A stretch of 64,000 nt of DNA. Origin: Gemmobacter lutimaris. Lineage in GTDB: Bacteria; Pseudomonadota; Alphaproteobacteria; Rhodobacterales; Rhodobacteraceae. Positions 8,987 through 18,517 of this stretch are shown here, piece after piece. A program made the translations under genes and the position numbers. The first letter of the stretch is position 1; each line of letters starts with the position of its first letter. The notes below the pieces were generated by a model. It did no database searches. It had not been told where the DNA came from and saw only the letters and a program-made list of their open reading frames with translations. The stretch lies in the NCBI RefSeq assembly GCF_003570715.1, contig NZ_QXXQ01000002.1, positions 558,001-622,000 of the forward strand, read 5' to 3'.

Positions 8987-9901
8987 ATGGCGCGACTCGT
9001 ATTTACCCCCAATTCAGCCGTCCCCGTTTTCGATATGTTCGAGGTGCGTTCAAGCTTCTCCGAACAGGTTTTCGACTATGACTTCGTCAACGCCGGCGCA
9101 ACAGCGCTGACATTGTATGATTCCGGGGCGGATTCACTTACCTTTTCCGGTAGCGGCCTTGCCTATGTCTTTCTTGGGGCGACCCTCGCTGGGGTTACGG
9201 CGGGGCGGGTCAACGCCGTCACCTGGAAGGTCGATGGCGATTCGGTGCTGCGGTTGACCGGGCTCGACATTCCCGCGGCCCAGTTTGCCGATCACCTGAT
9301 CAATGACGAGTCGGCCGAGGCGGTGAATCAGCTTCTTGCGGGCAATGACCAGATCCTTGCTGGCAATGGCCGCGATGCCCTGATTGCAGGCGGCGGCAAT
9401 GACCGGGTTGAAGGGCGCGGCGGCAATGACCGGGTCTATGGCGACGCGGGCAACGATACACTGCTGGGCCAGGCTGGAAGTGACAACCTGGTTGGGGGCA
9501 CGGGCCGCGACCGTGTTCTGGGCGGCGGCGGCAATGATGCGCTGGCGGGTGGGGCCGGACATGATACGCTGATCGGGGGCGCAGGATCGGATCAGTTCGT
9601 CTTCGATACCCGTGCAGGCCGCGCGAACTTCGATGTGATCAGCGATTTCCAGAGCGCGCGTGACACGATCCTGCTGGATAACAATATCTTCCGCGCTTTC
9701 CGCCTGATCGCGGGTGAACTGCCGGAGGATATGCTGACATTCGGTTTCCGGGCGCGCGATGCCGACGATCACCTGATCTATCACCGCAGCAGCGGGCGGC
9801 TCTGGTATGATGCGGACGGGTCTGGCAGCGGTGGCAAGATCATTGTCGCCGAACTGACCGATGGCACCCGTCTGACAGCCGATCACTTCCAGATCATCTG
9901 A
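8987..9901 (+). CDS. RTX calcium-binding repeat protein
   Basis: A 304-residue secreted-type protein starting MARLVFTPNS at 8987 with AGGAGG six bases upstream; the longer frame from 8921 lacks this. Residues about 118-203 hold at least eight nonapeptide repeats of the GGxGNDx kind (GGGNDRVEG, GRGGNDRVYG, GDAGNDTLLG and so on), the parallel beta-roll that binds calcium. The end (SDFQSARDTILLDNN, then VAELTDGTRLTADHFQII) matches the C-terminal block usual in type I secreted RTX proteins, which carry no cleaved signal peptide. The N-terminal 110 residues show no enzyme motif. No type I secretion genes are in the window, so its exporter is elsewhere. It is convergent with pheS. Confidence 0.88.
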   Translation: MARLVFTPNSAVPVFDMFEVRSSFSEQVFDYDFVNAGATALTLYDSGADSLTFSGSGLAYVFLGATLAGVTAGRVNAVTWKVDGDSVLRLTGLDIPAAQFADHLINDESAEAVNQLLAGNDQILAGNGRDALIAGGGNDRVEGRGGNDRVYGDAGNDTLLGQAGSDNLVGGTGRDRVLGGGGNDALAGGAGHDTLIGGAGSDQFVFDTRAGRANFDVISDFQSARDTILLDNNIFRAFRLIAGELPEDMLTFGFRARDADDHLIYHRSSGRLWYDADGSGSGGKIIVAELTDGTRLTADHFQII

Positions 9902-9912
9902 CCACAAAGGAA

Positions 9913-9934
9913 AAGGGCGCCCGCAGACGCCCTT
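9913..9934 (-). terminator. pheS terminator
   Basis: Arms AAGGGCG and CGCCCTT with an 8-base loop lie just past the pheS stop. On the minus strand the stem is followed by TTTTCCTTT. On the plus strand it could also stop transcripts of the RTX gene, but no T-run follows there. Confidence 0.75.
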
Positions 9935-9937
9935 GGG

Positions 9938-11017
9938 TCAGCGGCTGAGGCCACTTGGCAGGTCCGGCAGGTCCAGCGCGGCAAAGCCGTAGTGGCGAAG
10001 CCAGCGCAGATCGGCCTCGAAGAAGGCGCGCAGGTCGGGGATGCCGTATTTCAGCATGGCAATACGGTCGATCCCCATGCCGAAGGCGAAGCCCTGCCAT
10101 TCGTCCGGGTTTACACCGGCGGCGGCCAGCACCTTGGGATGCACCATGCCGGAACCCAGAATCTCCATCCACTTGTCGCCTTCGCCGATCTTCAGCTGAC
10201 CGCCGACATTGGAATAACGGATGTCCACCTCGGCCGAAGGTTCGGTGAAGGGGAAGTGGCTGGCGCGGAAACGCAGCTCGACCTTGTCGACCTCGAAGAA
10301 GGCGCGGCAGAATTCCTCCAGCACCCATTTCAGGTTCGCCATCGAGATGTCACGGTCGATCGCCAGCCCCTCGACCTGATGGAACATCGGGGTGTGGGTC
10401 TGGTCCATGTCCATCCGGTAGACGCGGCCCGGCGCGATGACGCGGATCGGGGCGCCCTGATCCATCATGGCGCGGATCTGCACCGGCGAAGTATGGGTGC
10501 GCAGCACATGCGGCGGGCGGTTGTCGCCCTCGGCACGGTGCATGAAGAAGGTATCATGCTCCTGCCGGGCGGGATGCTCGGGCGGGATGTTCAGCGCGTC
10601 GAAGTTATACCAGTCGCTTTCAACCTGTGGCCCTTCGGCGACGGAAAAACCCATGTCGGCGAAGATCGCGGTCAACTCGTCCATCACCTGGCTGACCGGG
10701 TGAATGGTGCCGGTGCGGCGCGGGCGGCCGGGCAGGGTGACATCCAGCCATTCGGCCTTCAGCCGTTCGTCCAGTGCCGCATCCGACAGCGCCGACTTGC
10801 GGGCACGCAGCGCGGCATCAATCTCGGTCTTCAGCACGTTCAGCGCGGCGCCGGAGCTTTTGCGCTCTTCCGGGTCCATCTTGCCCAGCGTCGCCATCAG
10901 CGCCGAGATCTCGCCCTTCTTGCCAAGGGCAGCCAGCCGCACCTCTTCCAGCGCGGTCTCGTCGGCGGCACCGGCGACTGCCTCGATATACTTGCCACGA
11001 AGTTCGCTCAGGTCCAT
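9938..11017 (-). CDS. pheS: Phenylalanine-tRNA ligase alpha subunit
   Basis: A 359-residue class II synthetase catalytic subunit (alpha2beta2) that charges tRNA-Phe. The start [10 protein letters not shown] at 11017 has GGAGG about 6 bases upstream. The N-terminal coiled-coil tRNA-binding arm covers about 1-90. Class II motif 2 is recognisable in [18 protein letters not shown] and motif 3 in [14 protein letters not shown] near the C-terminus. pheT, the beta subunit, is not next to it; the gene downstream is the convergent RTX gene. An AGCS transporter lies between it and rplT. A hairpin is present in its 5' region (11066-11100). Confidence 0.97.
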   Translation of the reverse strand: MDLSELRGKYIEAVAGAADETALEEVRLAALGKKGEISALMATLGKMDPEERKSSGAALNVLKTEIDAALRARKSALSDAALDERLKAEWLDVTLPGRPRRTGTIHPVSQVMDELTAIFADMGFSVAEGPQVESDWYNFDALNIPPEHPARQEHDTFFMHRAEGDNRPPHVLRTHTSPVQIRAMMDQGAPIRVIAPGRVYRMDMDQTHTPMFHQVEGLAIDRDISMANLKWVLEEFCRAFFEVDKVELRFRASHFPFTEPSAEVDIRYSNVGGQLKIGEGDKWMEILGSGMVHPKVLAAAGVNPDEWQGFAFGMGIDRIAMLKYGIPDLRAFFEADLRWLRHYGFAALDLPDLPSGLSR

Positions 11018-11065
11018 GTCCGCCTCCGCTTCTTGCGGCATCGTGCTAGCGGGGCAGGGGCGGAT

Positions 11066-11100
11066 TTGCAAGGGCGAGGCGTTGTGCCCCGCCCCTGCAA
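11066..11100 (-). repeat. Long hairpin upstream of pheS
   Basis: Fifteen-base arms (TTGCAAGGGCGAGGC and its near complement) around a 5-base loop. In minus-strand RNA all 15 positions pair, two as G-U, so the structure favours the pheS/symporter transcript direction. No U-run follows. It may end the symporter transcript or be a leader element of pheS. Confidence 0.5.
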
Positions 11101-11107
11101 TATCGTG

Positions 11108-12523
11108 TCACTTCCAGATTTCCGGCTCCACCCCGCGGGCGAGGCCCGGATGCGCGGCAATATGGAAGCGCGGTTCCTGCCCGGCCTTGCGCTGGGCAAG
11201 GTAGTCGCGGGTCAGCGTTGCCACCACGCCCGACAGGGCGACAATGGCGATCAGGTTGATTGTTGCCATCAGCCCCATCGAGGCATCGGCGAAATCGAAC
11301 ACCGTGGCGACCGCCTGAAGCGCCCCCCAGATCACCATGATCAGCACCAGCCCGCGCAGGCCGGTCAGGGCGCCCTTGTGGCCCAGACCCAGAAACTCCA
11401 TCGCGCTTTCACAATAGGCGTAGTTGCCGATGATCGAGGTGAAAGCGAAGAAGAAGATCGCCACCGCCACGAAGATCGCGCCGAAGCCGCCGAAGTGATG
11501 GGTCAGGGCGGCCTGCGTCAGGGCCGTGCCGGTCACGCCATTCGTCGGATCCAGCACGCCGGACAGCAGGATCATCACGGCCGTCGCGGTGCAGACCAGC
11601 AGCGTGTCGATGAAGACACCCAGCGCCTGCACGAACCCCTGACTGGAGGGGTGGTGCGGCGCCGGGCTGGCGGTGGCCGCGATATTCGGGGCCGAGCCCA
11701 TGCCCGCCTCGTTCGAGAACAGGCCGCGCTTGATGCCGTTCATCGCGGCGGCGGCAATGCCACCCGCTACGCCACCCGCCGCTGCGCCAAAGCCGAAGGC
11801 GCTGCCGATGATCTGGCCCAGAACGCCGGGAACTGCCCCGATGTTCATGACCAGCACGACGATGGCCAGCAGCAGATAGACGCCTGCCATGAAGGGAACC
11901 ACGATTTCCGCCACGCGGGCGATCTGACGCACGCCGCCGAAGATCACCACCCCGGTCAGTGCCGCGATGACGAGCCCGCTGGCCAGTTTCGGCACGCCGA
12001 AAGCCCCCGCAAAGGCATCAGCGATGGAATTGGCCTGCACCGCATTGAACACCAGCCCGAACGAGATGATCAGGCAGACCGAGAAGATGGCACCCAGCCA
12101 GGGCAGCCCAAGCCCGCGCGAGATATAGAAGGCCGGGCCGCCGCGATAGATGCCGCCCTCGGCCCCGTGGGTCTTGTAGAGTTGCGCCAGCGTGCTTTCG
12201 GCATAGGCTGTCGCCATGCCGACCAGCGCCACCATCCACATCCAGAAGATCGCACCGGGGCCGCCAAGGTAAAGCGCCACAGCGACGCCGGCGATATTGC
12301 CGGTGCCCACCCGCGAGGCGAGGCTGACGGTCAGCGCCTGAAACGGCGAGATCCCGTCGCGGTCCGTCGCACCCGATCCCAACACGCAGCGGAACATCTC
12401 GGCGAAATGGCGGAACTGGAGGAAGCCCAACCGCACGGTGAAAAACGCGCCAACGGCCAGAAGGCCGTAGATCAGCACATAGCCCCAGAAGACTGTGTTC
12501 AGAAACCCGATGATTGCTGTCAT
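11108..12523 (-). CDS. Alanine/glycine:cation symporter (AGCS family)
   Basis: A 471-residue polytopic inner-membrane carrier importing alanine or glycine with sodium (or H+). Around eleven hydrophobic helices are evident, and the family signature GGPGAIFWMWMVALVG with the preceding ASRVGTGNIAGVAVAL is intact, as are NEAGMGSAPNIAATA and the GNYAYCE region. The start MTAIIGFLNT at 12523 has AAAGGAC upstream; the in-frame extension to 12670 is not hydrophobic and lacks a ribosome site. It is transcribed in the same direction as rplT and pheS but separated from rplT by a strong terminator. Confidence 0.92.
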   Translation of the reverse strand: MTAIIGFLNTVFWGYVLIYGLLAVGAFFTVRLGFLQFRHFAEMFRCVLGSGATDRDGISPFQALTVSLASRVGTGNIAGVAVALYLGGPGAIFWMWMVALVGMATAYAESTLAQLYKTHGAEGGIYRGGPAFYISRGLGLPWLGAIFSVCLIISFGLVFNAVQANSIADAFAGAFGVPKLASGLVIAALTGVVIFGGVRQIARVAEIVVPFMAGVYLLLAIVVLVMNIGAVPGVLGQIIGSAFGFGAAAGGVAGGIAAAAMNGIKRGLFSNEAGMGSAPNIAATASPAPHHPSSQGFVQALGVFIDTLLVCTATAVMILLSGVLDPTNGVTGTALTQAALTHHFGGFGAIFVAVAIFFFAFTSIIGNYAYCESAMEFLGLGHKGALTGLRGLVLIMVIWGALQAVATVFDFADASMGLMATINLIAIVALSGVVATLTRDYLAQRKAGQEPRFHIAAHPGLARGVEPEIWK

Positions 12524-12671
12524 GCGAACTGTCCTTTCACTCTTGCGCCACGGGGCCAGCGCGGCGTCACCTTGCTCTCTCATTACCGGGATGCACCCTT
12601 TGGCTGAAACTGGCAAAGGGTTTTCGCCATCTGGCCGTGCGATGCAGCGGTGTTTTCTGGCGATAAACATG

Positions 12672-12701
12672 AAAAAGCCCCCGCCGGAACCCGGCGGGGG
12701 C
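12672..12701 (-). terminator. rpmI-rplT terminator
   Basis: An 11-bp perfect stem (GCCCCCGCCGG with its complement), loop AAC, preceded on the plus strand by AAAAA, so minus-strand RNA ends in UUUUU directly after the stem. It lies 25 bases past the rplT stop and is a textbook intrinsic terminator. Confidence 0.9.
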
Positions 12702-12726
12702 CTATATTCAGCAGTGCTGAAACTGA

Positions 12727-13089
12727 TCAGGCCAGAGCGGCCTTGGCTTGTGCGGCGATGGCGTTGAACGCCTCCGGCTCGTGCACGGCCAGATCGGCCA
12801 GAACCTTGCGGTCAACCTCGATCCCGGCTTTCGCCAGACCGTTGATGAAGCGCGAATAGGTCATCTCGATGTCATACAGACGCACAGCGGCGTTGATGCG
12901 CTGGATCCACAGGGCGCGGAAGTTGCGCTTGCGGGCCTTGCGGTCGCGGGTCGCATACTGGTTGGCCTTGTCAACGGCCTGAGTTGCGGTGCGGAAGTTG
13001 GTCGAACGGGCGGCGTAGTAACCCTTCGCAGCCTTGATGACCTTGCGGTGACGGGCGTGGGTGACCTTGCCGGATTTGACGCGGGACAT
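12727..13089 (-). CDS. rplT: 50S ribosomal protein L20
   Basis: A 120-residue primary 23S rRNA-binding protein needed for early 50S assembly. The strongly basic N-terminal helix ([20 protein letters not shown]) and the globular half with [14 protein letters not shown] and [18 protein letters not shown] are complete. It follows rpmI by 12 bases as in most bacteria and ends at a strong terminator. infC, often the first gene of this operon, is not adjacent. Confidence 0.98.
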   Translation of the reverse strand: MSRVKSGKVTHARHRKVIKAAKGYYAARSTNFRTATQAVDKANQYATRDRKARKRNFRALWIQRINAAVRLYDIEMTYSRFINGLAKAGIEVDRKVLADLAVHEPEAFNAIAAQAKAALA

Positions 13090-13101
13090 ATCTGGCGCTC
13101 C

Positions 13102-13302
13102 TTAGCGGTTATACGGCATGTATTTCTTGACGATCTTCTCATCGGCGTCGCACAGGATCATGGTCCCGGATGCATCGCGGATGAACTTCGTCGAGCGTTT
13201 GATCATGCCGTGGCGCTTGCCCGCCACACCGGCCTTGACGCGGCCCGAGGCGGTGAAGCTGAAGCGCTTCTTGGCCGCCGATTTGGTCTTCATCTTGGGC
13301 AT
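13102..13302 (-). CDS. rpmI: 50S ribosomal protein L35
   Basis: A 66-residue basic ribosomal protein starting [14 protein letters not shown] at 13302. GAGGAG is 6 bases upstream of this ATG; the ATG two codons earlier would abut the ribosome site and the frame extending to 13380 is not conserved sequence. It has the family features [21 protein letters not shown] and a C-terminal KYMPYNR. It is the first gene of rpmI-rplT. Confidence 0.98.
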   Translation of the reverse strand: MPKMKTKSAAKKRFSFTASGRVKAGVAGKRHGMIKRSTKFIRDASGTMILCDADEKIVKKYMPYNR

Positions 13303-13411
13303 TTCCATCTCCTCGTTGAGGGTGAACGCGCGACTCGGCAATGCCACACCGGCCGGCCGCGCGGGGATAGAGCGGGCCATATAGGGCCCGTCCGGGAAAA
13401 GTGCAAGTGGG

Positions 13412-13636
13412 TCAGTGCCGGAACTGGCCGATCACCCGGTAAAAGGCGTTCGGAATGTCGCGCACCTCGTAGCCGCCGGGCTTCTTGGTAAAGGCAAAGA
13501 CGATTAGGACACCGGCGATCAACACGATGATCGAGGCCGCGCGCGGGGCGCGGCCATCGGTGAGGGCGGAAATCACTGCCGGGACGGCCAGAACCGCAAG
13601 CACGATACCAACAACAAGGAACAGATCGGGATTCAC
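13412..13636 (-). CDS. Small two-helix membrane protein
   Basis: A 74-residue protein with a GTG start at 13636, supported by GGAGG seven bases upstream. Two hydrophobic helices (about 4-25 and 33-50) are joined by a short polar turn ([10 protein letters not shown]), followed by a charged cytoplasmic or periplasmic tail. I do not recognise a named family. It sits 28 bases after pyk on the same strand and is probably co-transcribed with it. Confidence 0.7.
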   Translation of the reverse strand: MNPDLFLVVGIVLAVLAVPAVISALTDGRAPRAASIIVLIAGVLIVFAFTKKPGGYEVRDIPNAFYRVIGQFRH

Positions 13637-13664
13637 GCGGCCACCTCCGGGTTATCCCGTCAGA

Positions 13665-15110
<1,446 letters not shown>

Positions 15111-15292
15111 TCCAGCACGTCCTTGGTTCTTCGCGCGCGTCTCGGCGGCGGTCGTTTGCGTCGGGCCGCGTTCCTTATGGCCGAATTCCAGCCTTCGGGC
15201 AATGCTGCATATGTTAGCGTTAACATTGCCCTGCGGCAAGGGAAAAGGCGCCGAAACCGCTTCGCCATTCCCTTTTACGGGCCAATCCCCTA

Positions 15293-16060
15293 ATGGAAAT
15301 GACGTTACTGGATGACGCGAGAATGACAGTGCAACCCTATTCCATTGAAGGCGCTACACGGCCCGGTCGTTGGCTGATTACCTGCGACCATGCGACGAAC
15401 CAGGTGCCGGATGACATTGGCGGCGGTAATCTGGGCATCGCAGCCGAGGATATGGCCCGCCATATCGCCTATGACGTGGGCGCGGCGGGGCTGGCACGGG
15501 CGCTGGGTGTGGCGCTGGACAGCCCGGTGATCTGTTCCGATTTCTCGCGTCTGGTGATCGACCCGAACCGGGGCGAGGATGACCCGACGCTGGTGATGAA
15601 GCTGTATGACGGCACCATCATTCCCGCCAACCGTCCCGTTGATGCAGCAGAAGTCGAGCGTCGGCTGGAGACGCTGTATCGCCCCTATCACGACGCGCTG
15701 GAGGCACTGGCCGCGCGGCGCGACGATACGGTGTTGCTGGCGATCCACAGCTTCACCCCCTGTCTGCGGGGCATGTCACCGCGCCCGTGGCAGGTGGGCG
15801 TGCTTTACAGCCATCTGGATGACCGGCTGTCGCGGCCGTTGATCGACCTCCTGAAGGCGGAACCGGATCTGTGCATCGGCGACAATGAGCCCTATTCCGG
15901 TCATCTGCCCGGTGACTCGGTTGACCGCCATGCCTTGCAGCCGGGGCGGCACAATACGCTGATCGAACTGCGCAACGATCTGATCGGGACAACCGAAGCA
16001 CAGGAATACTGGGCCGCGCGGCTTGCACCGATTCTGTCTCAGGTGCTTTCGGGGCTTTGA
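15293..16060 (+). CDS. N-formylglutamate amidohydrolase family protein
   Basis: A 255-residue HutG-like metalloenzyme (FGase family). N-terminal CDHATNQVP, then CSDFSRLVIDPNRGEDDP, IHSFTPCLRG and the GDNEPYSG block are the conserved parts that build the active site and metal site. Family members cleave N-formyl-L-glutamate or related N-acyl amino acids. No histidine-utilisation genes are nearby, so the physiological substrate is open. The start is uncertain: ATGs at 15293, 15299 and 15323 are all in frame and none has a strong ribosome site. Confidence 0.85.
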   Translation: MEMTLLDDARMTVQPYSIEGATRPGRWLITCDHATNQVPDDIGGGNLGIAAEDMARHIAYDVGAAGLARALGVALDSPVICSDFSRLVIDPNRGEDDPTLVMKLYDGTIIPANRPVDAAEVERRLETLYRPYHDALEALAARRDDTVLLAIHSFTPCLRGMSPRPWQVGVLYSHLDDRLSRPLIDLLKAEPDLCIGDNEPYSGHLPGDSVDRHALQPGRHNTLIELRNDLIGTTEAQEYWAARLAPILSQVLSGL

Positions 16061-16177
16061 CCGGGGACAATCCGGCGTCTGATCCGGTGGTGTTTCCCGT
16101 TCGCCCCATAAATCTGGCGAAAGTTTGACGAAACCGGGGCGGGACGTCAGAGTGGGGCACTGAACCGGAGTCTTGCC

Positions 16178-16330
16178 ATGGAACTGCTTGGAATGTTGCT
16201 GACACTGCCGCTCGCCCTTGTGGGGATGAGCTTTGCGGGCCATCACTCCGGTTCAGACGATGACGAAACCAGAACCGAAGAGGAAGAGCAGGCCACCGAT
16301 GGCGACCTGCTGGATGCGGCGCGGGGCTGA
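16178..16330 (+). CDS. Small acidic membrane protein, 50 residues
   Basis: An ATG at 16178 with GGAG eight bases upstream opens a 50-residue frame starting MELLGMLLTLPLALVGMSF: one hydrophobic helix, then a polar tail dominated by Asp and Glu (SGSDDDETRTEEEEQ). The design (single helix plus acidic tail) and the good ribosome site argue for a real gene, but I know no family. It stands between the amidohydrolase-like gene and the convergent transaminase gene. Confidence 0.55.
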   Translation: MELLGMLLTLPLALVGMSFAGHHSGSDDDETRTEEEEQATDGDLLDAARG

Positions 16331-16341
16331 GGCCGCGCCGC
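16316..16341. terminator. GC-rich hairpin between convergent genes
   Basis: Arms GCGGCGCGG and CCGCGCCGC, 8-base loop, covering the stop of the 50-residue gene and ending 8 bases before the transaminase stop. It may act as a two-way terminator. No T-run follows on either side, so support is limited. Confidence 0.4.
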
Positions 16342-16348
16342 GCGGGGG

Positions 16349-17209
16349 TCAGACGGCAGCCTTGCGCATCTCGTCCAGATAGATTTCGCGCATCCGGGTG
16401 GCCACGCGGCCAACCGCGCCGGTGCCAACAGCCGCGCCGTCGATTTCCACGACCGGCATCACGAAGGCCGAGGCCGAGGTGATGAACGCCTCGTCGGCCT
16501 TCTGCGCCTCGTCGATGGTGAAATTACGTTCCTCGACCTCCATTTGCGCTTCCTTGGCGAAACGCAGCACGGCGGCGCGGGTGATGCCGTGCAGGATGTC
16601 GGAAGACAACGCGCGGGTGATGATCTTGTTGCCCTTCACGATATAGGCGTTGTTCGAGGTGCCTTCGGTCACGAACCCGTCCTCGACCAGCCAGGCGTCA
16701 TCCACGCCCGCTTTCTTGGCGGCCATCTTGGCCATCGAGGGATAGAGGAGTTGCACCGTTTTGATATCGCGGCGGTGCCAGCGGATGTCGGGCACCGAGA
16801 TCACGCGCCAGCCGGTCTTTGCCGCCGGGCTATCGGCCAGACCGGGCTTGGCCTGCGTGAACAGAACGACGGTCGGGGCGGTATCGGCGGGCGGATAGGC
16901 GAAATCGCGGTCGCCCGGATTGCCGCGCGTGACCTGCAGATAAACCATGCCCTCGTCGATGCCGTTCCGCGCCACCAGTTCGCGGTGGATGGCCAGCCAT
17001 TCGGCATTGGAATGCGGGTTGGTCATTTCCAGCTCGGTCAGGCTGCGGGCCAGACGTTTGCAATGGCCGTCGAAGTCGATCAGCTTGCCATTCAGCACGC
17101 TGGTCACCTCATAAACGCCATCGGCCATCAGGAAGCCACGGTCAAAGACCGAAACCTTCGCCTCTTCTTCCGGCAGGTAGTCCCCGTTCACATAGACGGT
17201 GCGGCTCAT
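16349..17209 (-). CDS. dat: D-amino-acid transaminase
   Basis: A 286-residue fold-type IV PLP enzyme exchanging amino groups between D-amino acids and 2-oxo acids (D-alanine/D-glutamate supply for peptidoglycan). It starts MSRTVYVNGDYLPEEEAKVS at 17209 with AAGGA 8 bases upstream. The PLP lysine is K150 in HRRDIKTVQLLYPSM, and the cofactor-binding stretch EGTSNNAYIV is intact. Separation from branched-chain aminotransferases rests on length and the VNGDYLPEEEA start, so some uncertainty on substrate remains. It is divergent from mcl1, sharing a 190-base intergenic region. Confidence 0.88.
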   Translation of the reverse strand: MSRTVYVNGDYLPEEEAKVSVFDRGFLMADGVYEVTSVLNGKLIDFDGHCKRLARSLTELEMTNPHSNAEWLAIHRELVARNGIDEGMVYLQVTRGNPGDRDFAYPPADTAPTVVLFTQAKPGLADSPAAKTGWRVISVPDIRWHRRDIKTVQLLYPSMAKMAAKKAGVDDAWLVEDGFVTEGTSNNAYIVKGNKIITRALSSDILHGITRAAVLRFAKEAQMEVEERNFTIDEAQKADEAFITSASAFVMPVVEIDGAAVGTGAVGRVATRMREIYLDEMRKAAV

Positions 17210-17336
17210 CTTGAATTTCCTTTGAATCTTGCCCGGAACCCCCTGCGGTGTGCGGCAGAAGAAACGGCAGGTCAAGCATTCATCCTCGCCGCCATGCCGC
17301 ACACGCAATGCTGCATACGCAAATCGGACTTGCCAT

Positions 17337-17350
17337 TTGTTGCGCAACAA
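17337..17350 (+). promoter_or_regulatory. Perfect palindrome upstream of mcl1
   Basis: TTGTTGCGCAACAA, 14 bases, perfectly symmetric, centred 56 bases before the mcl1 ATG in the dat/mcl1 divergent region. This fits an operator for a dimeric regulator. RamB/ScfR-type regulators of acetyl-CoA and propionyl-CoA assimilation bind TTTGCAAA-like sites, but this is only a resemblance. Confidence 0.5.
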
Positions 17351-17399
17351 TCTAACCAATCCATCGACATCCCTGAAATTTACTTGCCAAGAGGCGCCC

Positions 17400-18359
17400 A
17401 TGAGCTTCCGCATCCAGCCTGCCGCCCCCGCCCGTCCGAACCGTTGCCAGCTGTTCGGGCCCGGCTCGCGTCCTGCCCTGTTTGAAAAGATGGCGGCCTC
17501 GGCGGCGGATGTGATCAATCTTGATCTGGAAGACTCGGTCGCGCCCGCTGACAAACCGCAGGCGCGCAAGAATATCATCGAGGCGATCAACACGATCGAC
17601 TGGGGCAAGAAATACCTCTCGGTCCGCATCAACGGTCTGGATACGCCGTTCTGGTATCGCGATGTGGTCGAGGTGCTGGAAGGCGCAGGCGACCGGATCG
17701 ACCAGATCATGATCCCCAAGGTAGGCTGCGCCGCCGATGTCTATGCGGTGGATGCGCTGGTGACAGCCATCGAACGCAACATGGGCCGCACCAAGCCGAT
17801 CAGCCTTGAGGTCATTATCGAAACCGCCGCTGGCATCGCCCATGTCGAGGAAATCGCCGCTTCCTCGCCGCGCCTGCAGGCCATGAGCCTTGGCGCGGCC
17901 GATTTCGCGGCCTCGATGGGGATGCAGACCACCGGCATCGGTGGCACGCAGGAAAACTATTACATGTATCGGGACGGCGCGAAATACTGGTCGGACCCGT
18001 GGCACTGGGCTCAGACCGCCATCGTTGCCGCCTGCCGCACCCATGGCATCTTGCCGGTCGACGGCCCCTTCGGCGATTTCAGCGATGATGAGGGCTTCCG
18101 TGCGCAAGCGCGCCGCTCGGCCACGCTGGGCATGGTTGGCAAATGGGCGATCCACCCCAAACAGGTCGCGCTGGCCAATGAGGTATTCACCCCGTCGGAA
18201 CAGGCCGTGACCGAAGCACGCGAAATTCTTGCCGCGATGGAAGAGGCCAAGGCCGCAGGGCAGGGTGCTGCCGTCTACAAGGGCCGTCTGGTTGACATCG
18301 CCTCGATGCGTCAGGCCGAGGTGATCGTGCGTCAGGCAGACATTATCGCGGCATCGTGA
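17400..18359 (+). CDS. mcl1: L-malyl-CoA/beta-methylmalyl-CoA lyase
   Basis: A 319-residue HpcH/HpaI-aldolase (CitE-like) enzyme that cleaves beta-methylmalyl-CoA to glyoxylate and propionyl-CoA and forms or cleaves L-malyl-CoA in the ethylmalonyl-CoA pathway. The sequence follows the Rhodobacter Mcl1 as I know it almost throughout: the N-terminus MSFRIQPAAPARPNRCQLFG, INLDLEDSVAP, SLEVIIETAAG, LGAADFAASMGMQTTGIGG and KWAIHPKQVALANEVF. AAGAGG precedes the ATG at 17400. Its presence points to glyoxylate-shunt-independent acetate assimilation. It stands alone, with a palindrome upstream. Confidence 0.96.
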   Translation: MSFRIQPAAPARPNRCQLFGPGSRPALFEKMAASAADVINLDLEDSVAPADKPQARKNIIEAINTIDWGKKYLSVRINGLDTPFWYRDVVEVLEGAGDRIDQIMIPKVGCAADVYAVDALVTAIERNMGRTKPISLEVIIETAAGIAHVEEIAASSPRLQAMSLGAADFAASMGMQTTGIGGTQENYYMYRDGAKYWSDPWHWAQTAIVAACRTHGILPVDGPFGDFSDDEGFRAQARRSATLGMVGKWAIHPKQVALANEVFTPSEQAVTEAREILAAMEEAKAAGQGAAVYKGRLVDIASMRQAEVIVRQADIIAAS

Positions 18360-18490
18360 TGAATCGTTGACAAGCTGCTGCCTTTGGTCGCAGTCTGGCT
18401 TCACGAAAGATTAACAATTCATCGCTCACCGAAGCGATACCCGCGCCGCCAGCGGGGAGAGGAGGCCCCCGGCGGCATCACGGGAGGAGC

Positions 18491-18517
18491 AGACCCCGCG
18501 ATCACATCGCGGGGTCT
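18491..18517. terminator. Hairpin between mcl1 and the GyrI-like gene
   Basis: Twelve-base perfect arms AGACCCCGCGAT and ATCGCGGGGTCT around CAC; the stop codon of the convergent GyrI-like gene falls in the loop. A weak T-rich stretch (TTGCCGTTT) follows on the plus strand, so it most likely stops transcripts coming from the mcl1 side. Confidence 0.5.

Noticed and set aside
9370-9590. Tandem DNA repeat or CRISPR-like array
   Set aside because: The periodicity is that of protein nonapeptide GGxGND repeats in the RTX gene; no conserved DNA repeat-spacer layout.
9992-12607. 871-codon plus-strand frame across pheS and the AGCS symporter
   Set aside because: It runs antisense through two clear genes and their intergenic hairpin; composition (His, Gln, Arg) is typical of antisense GC-rich DNA.
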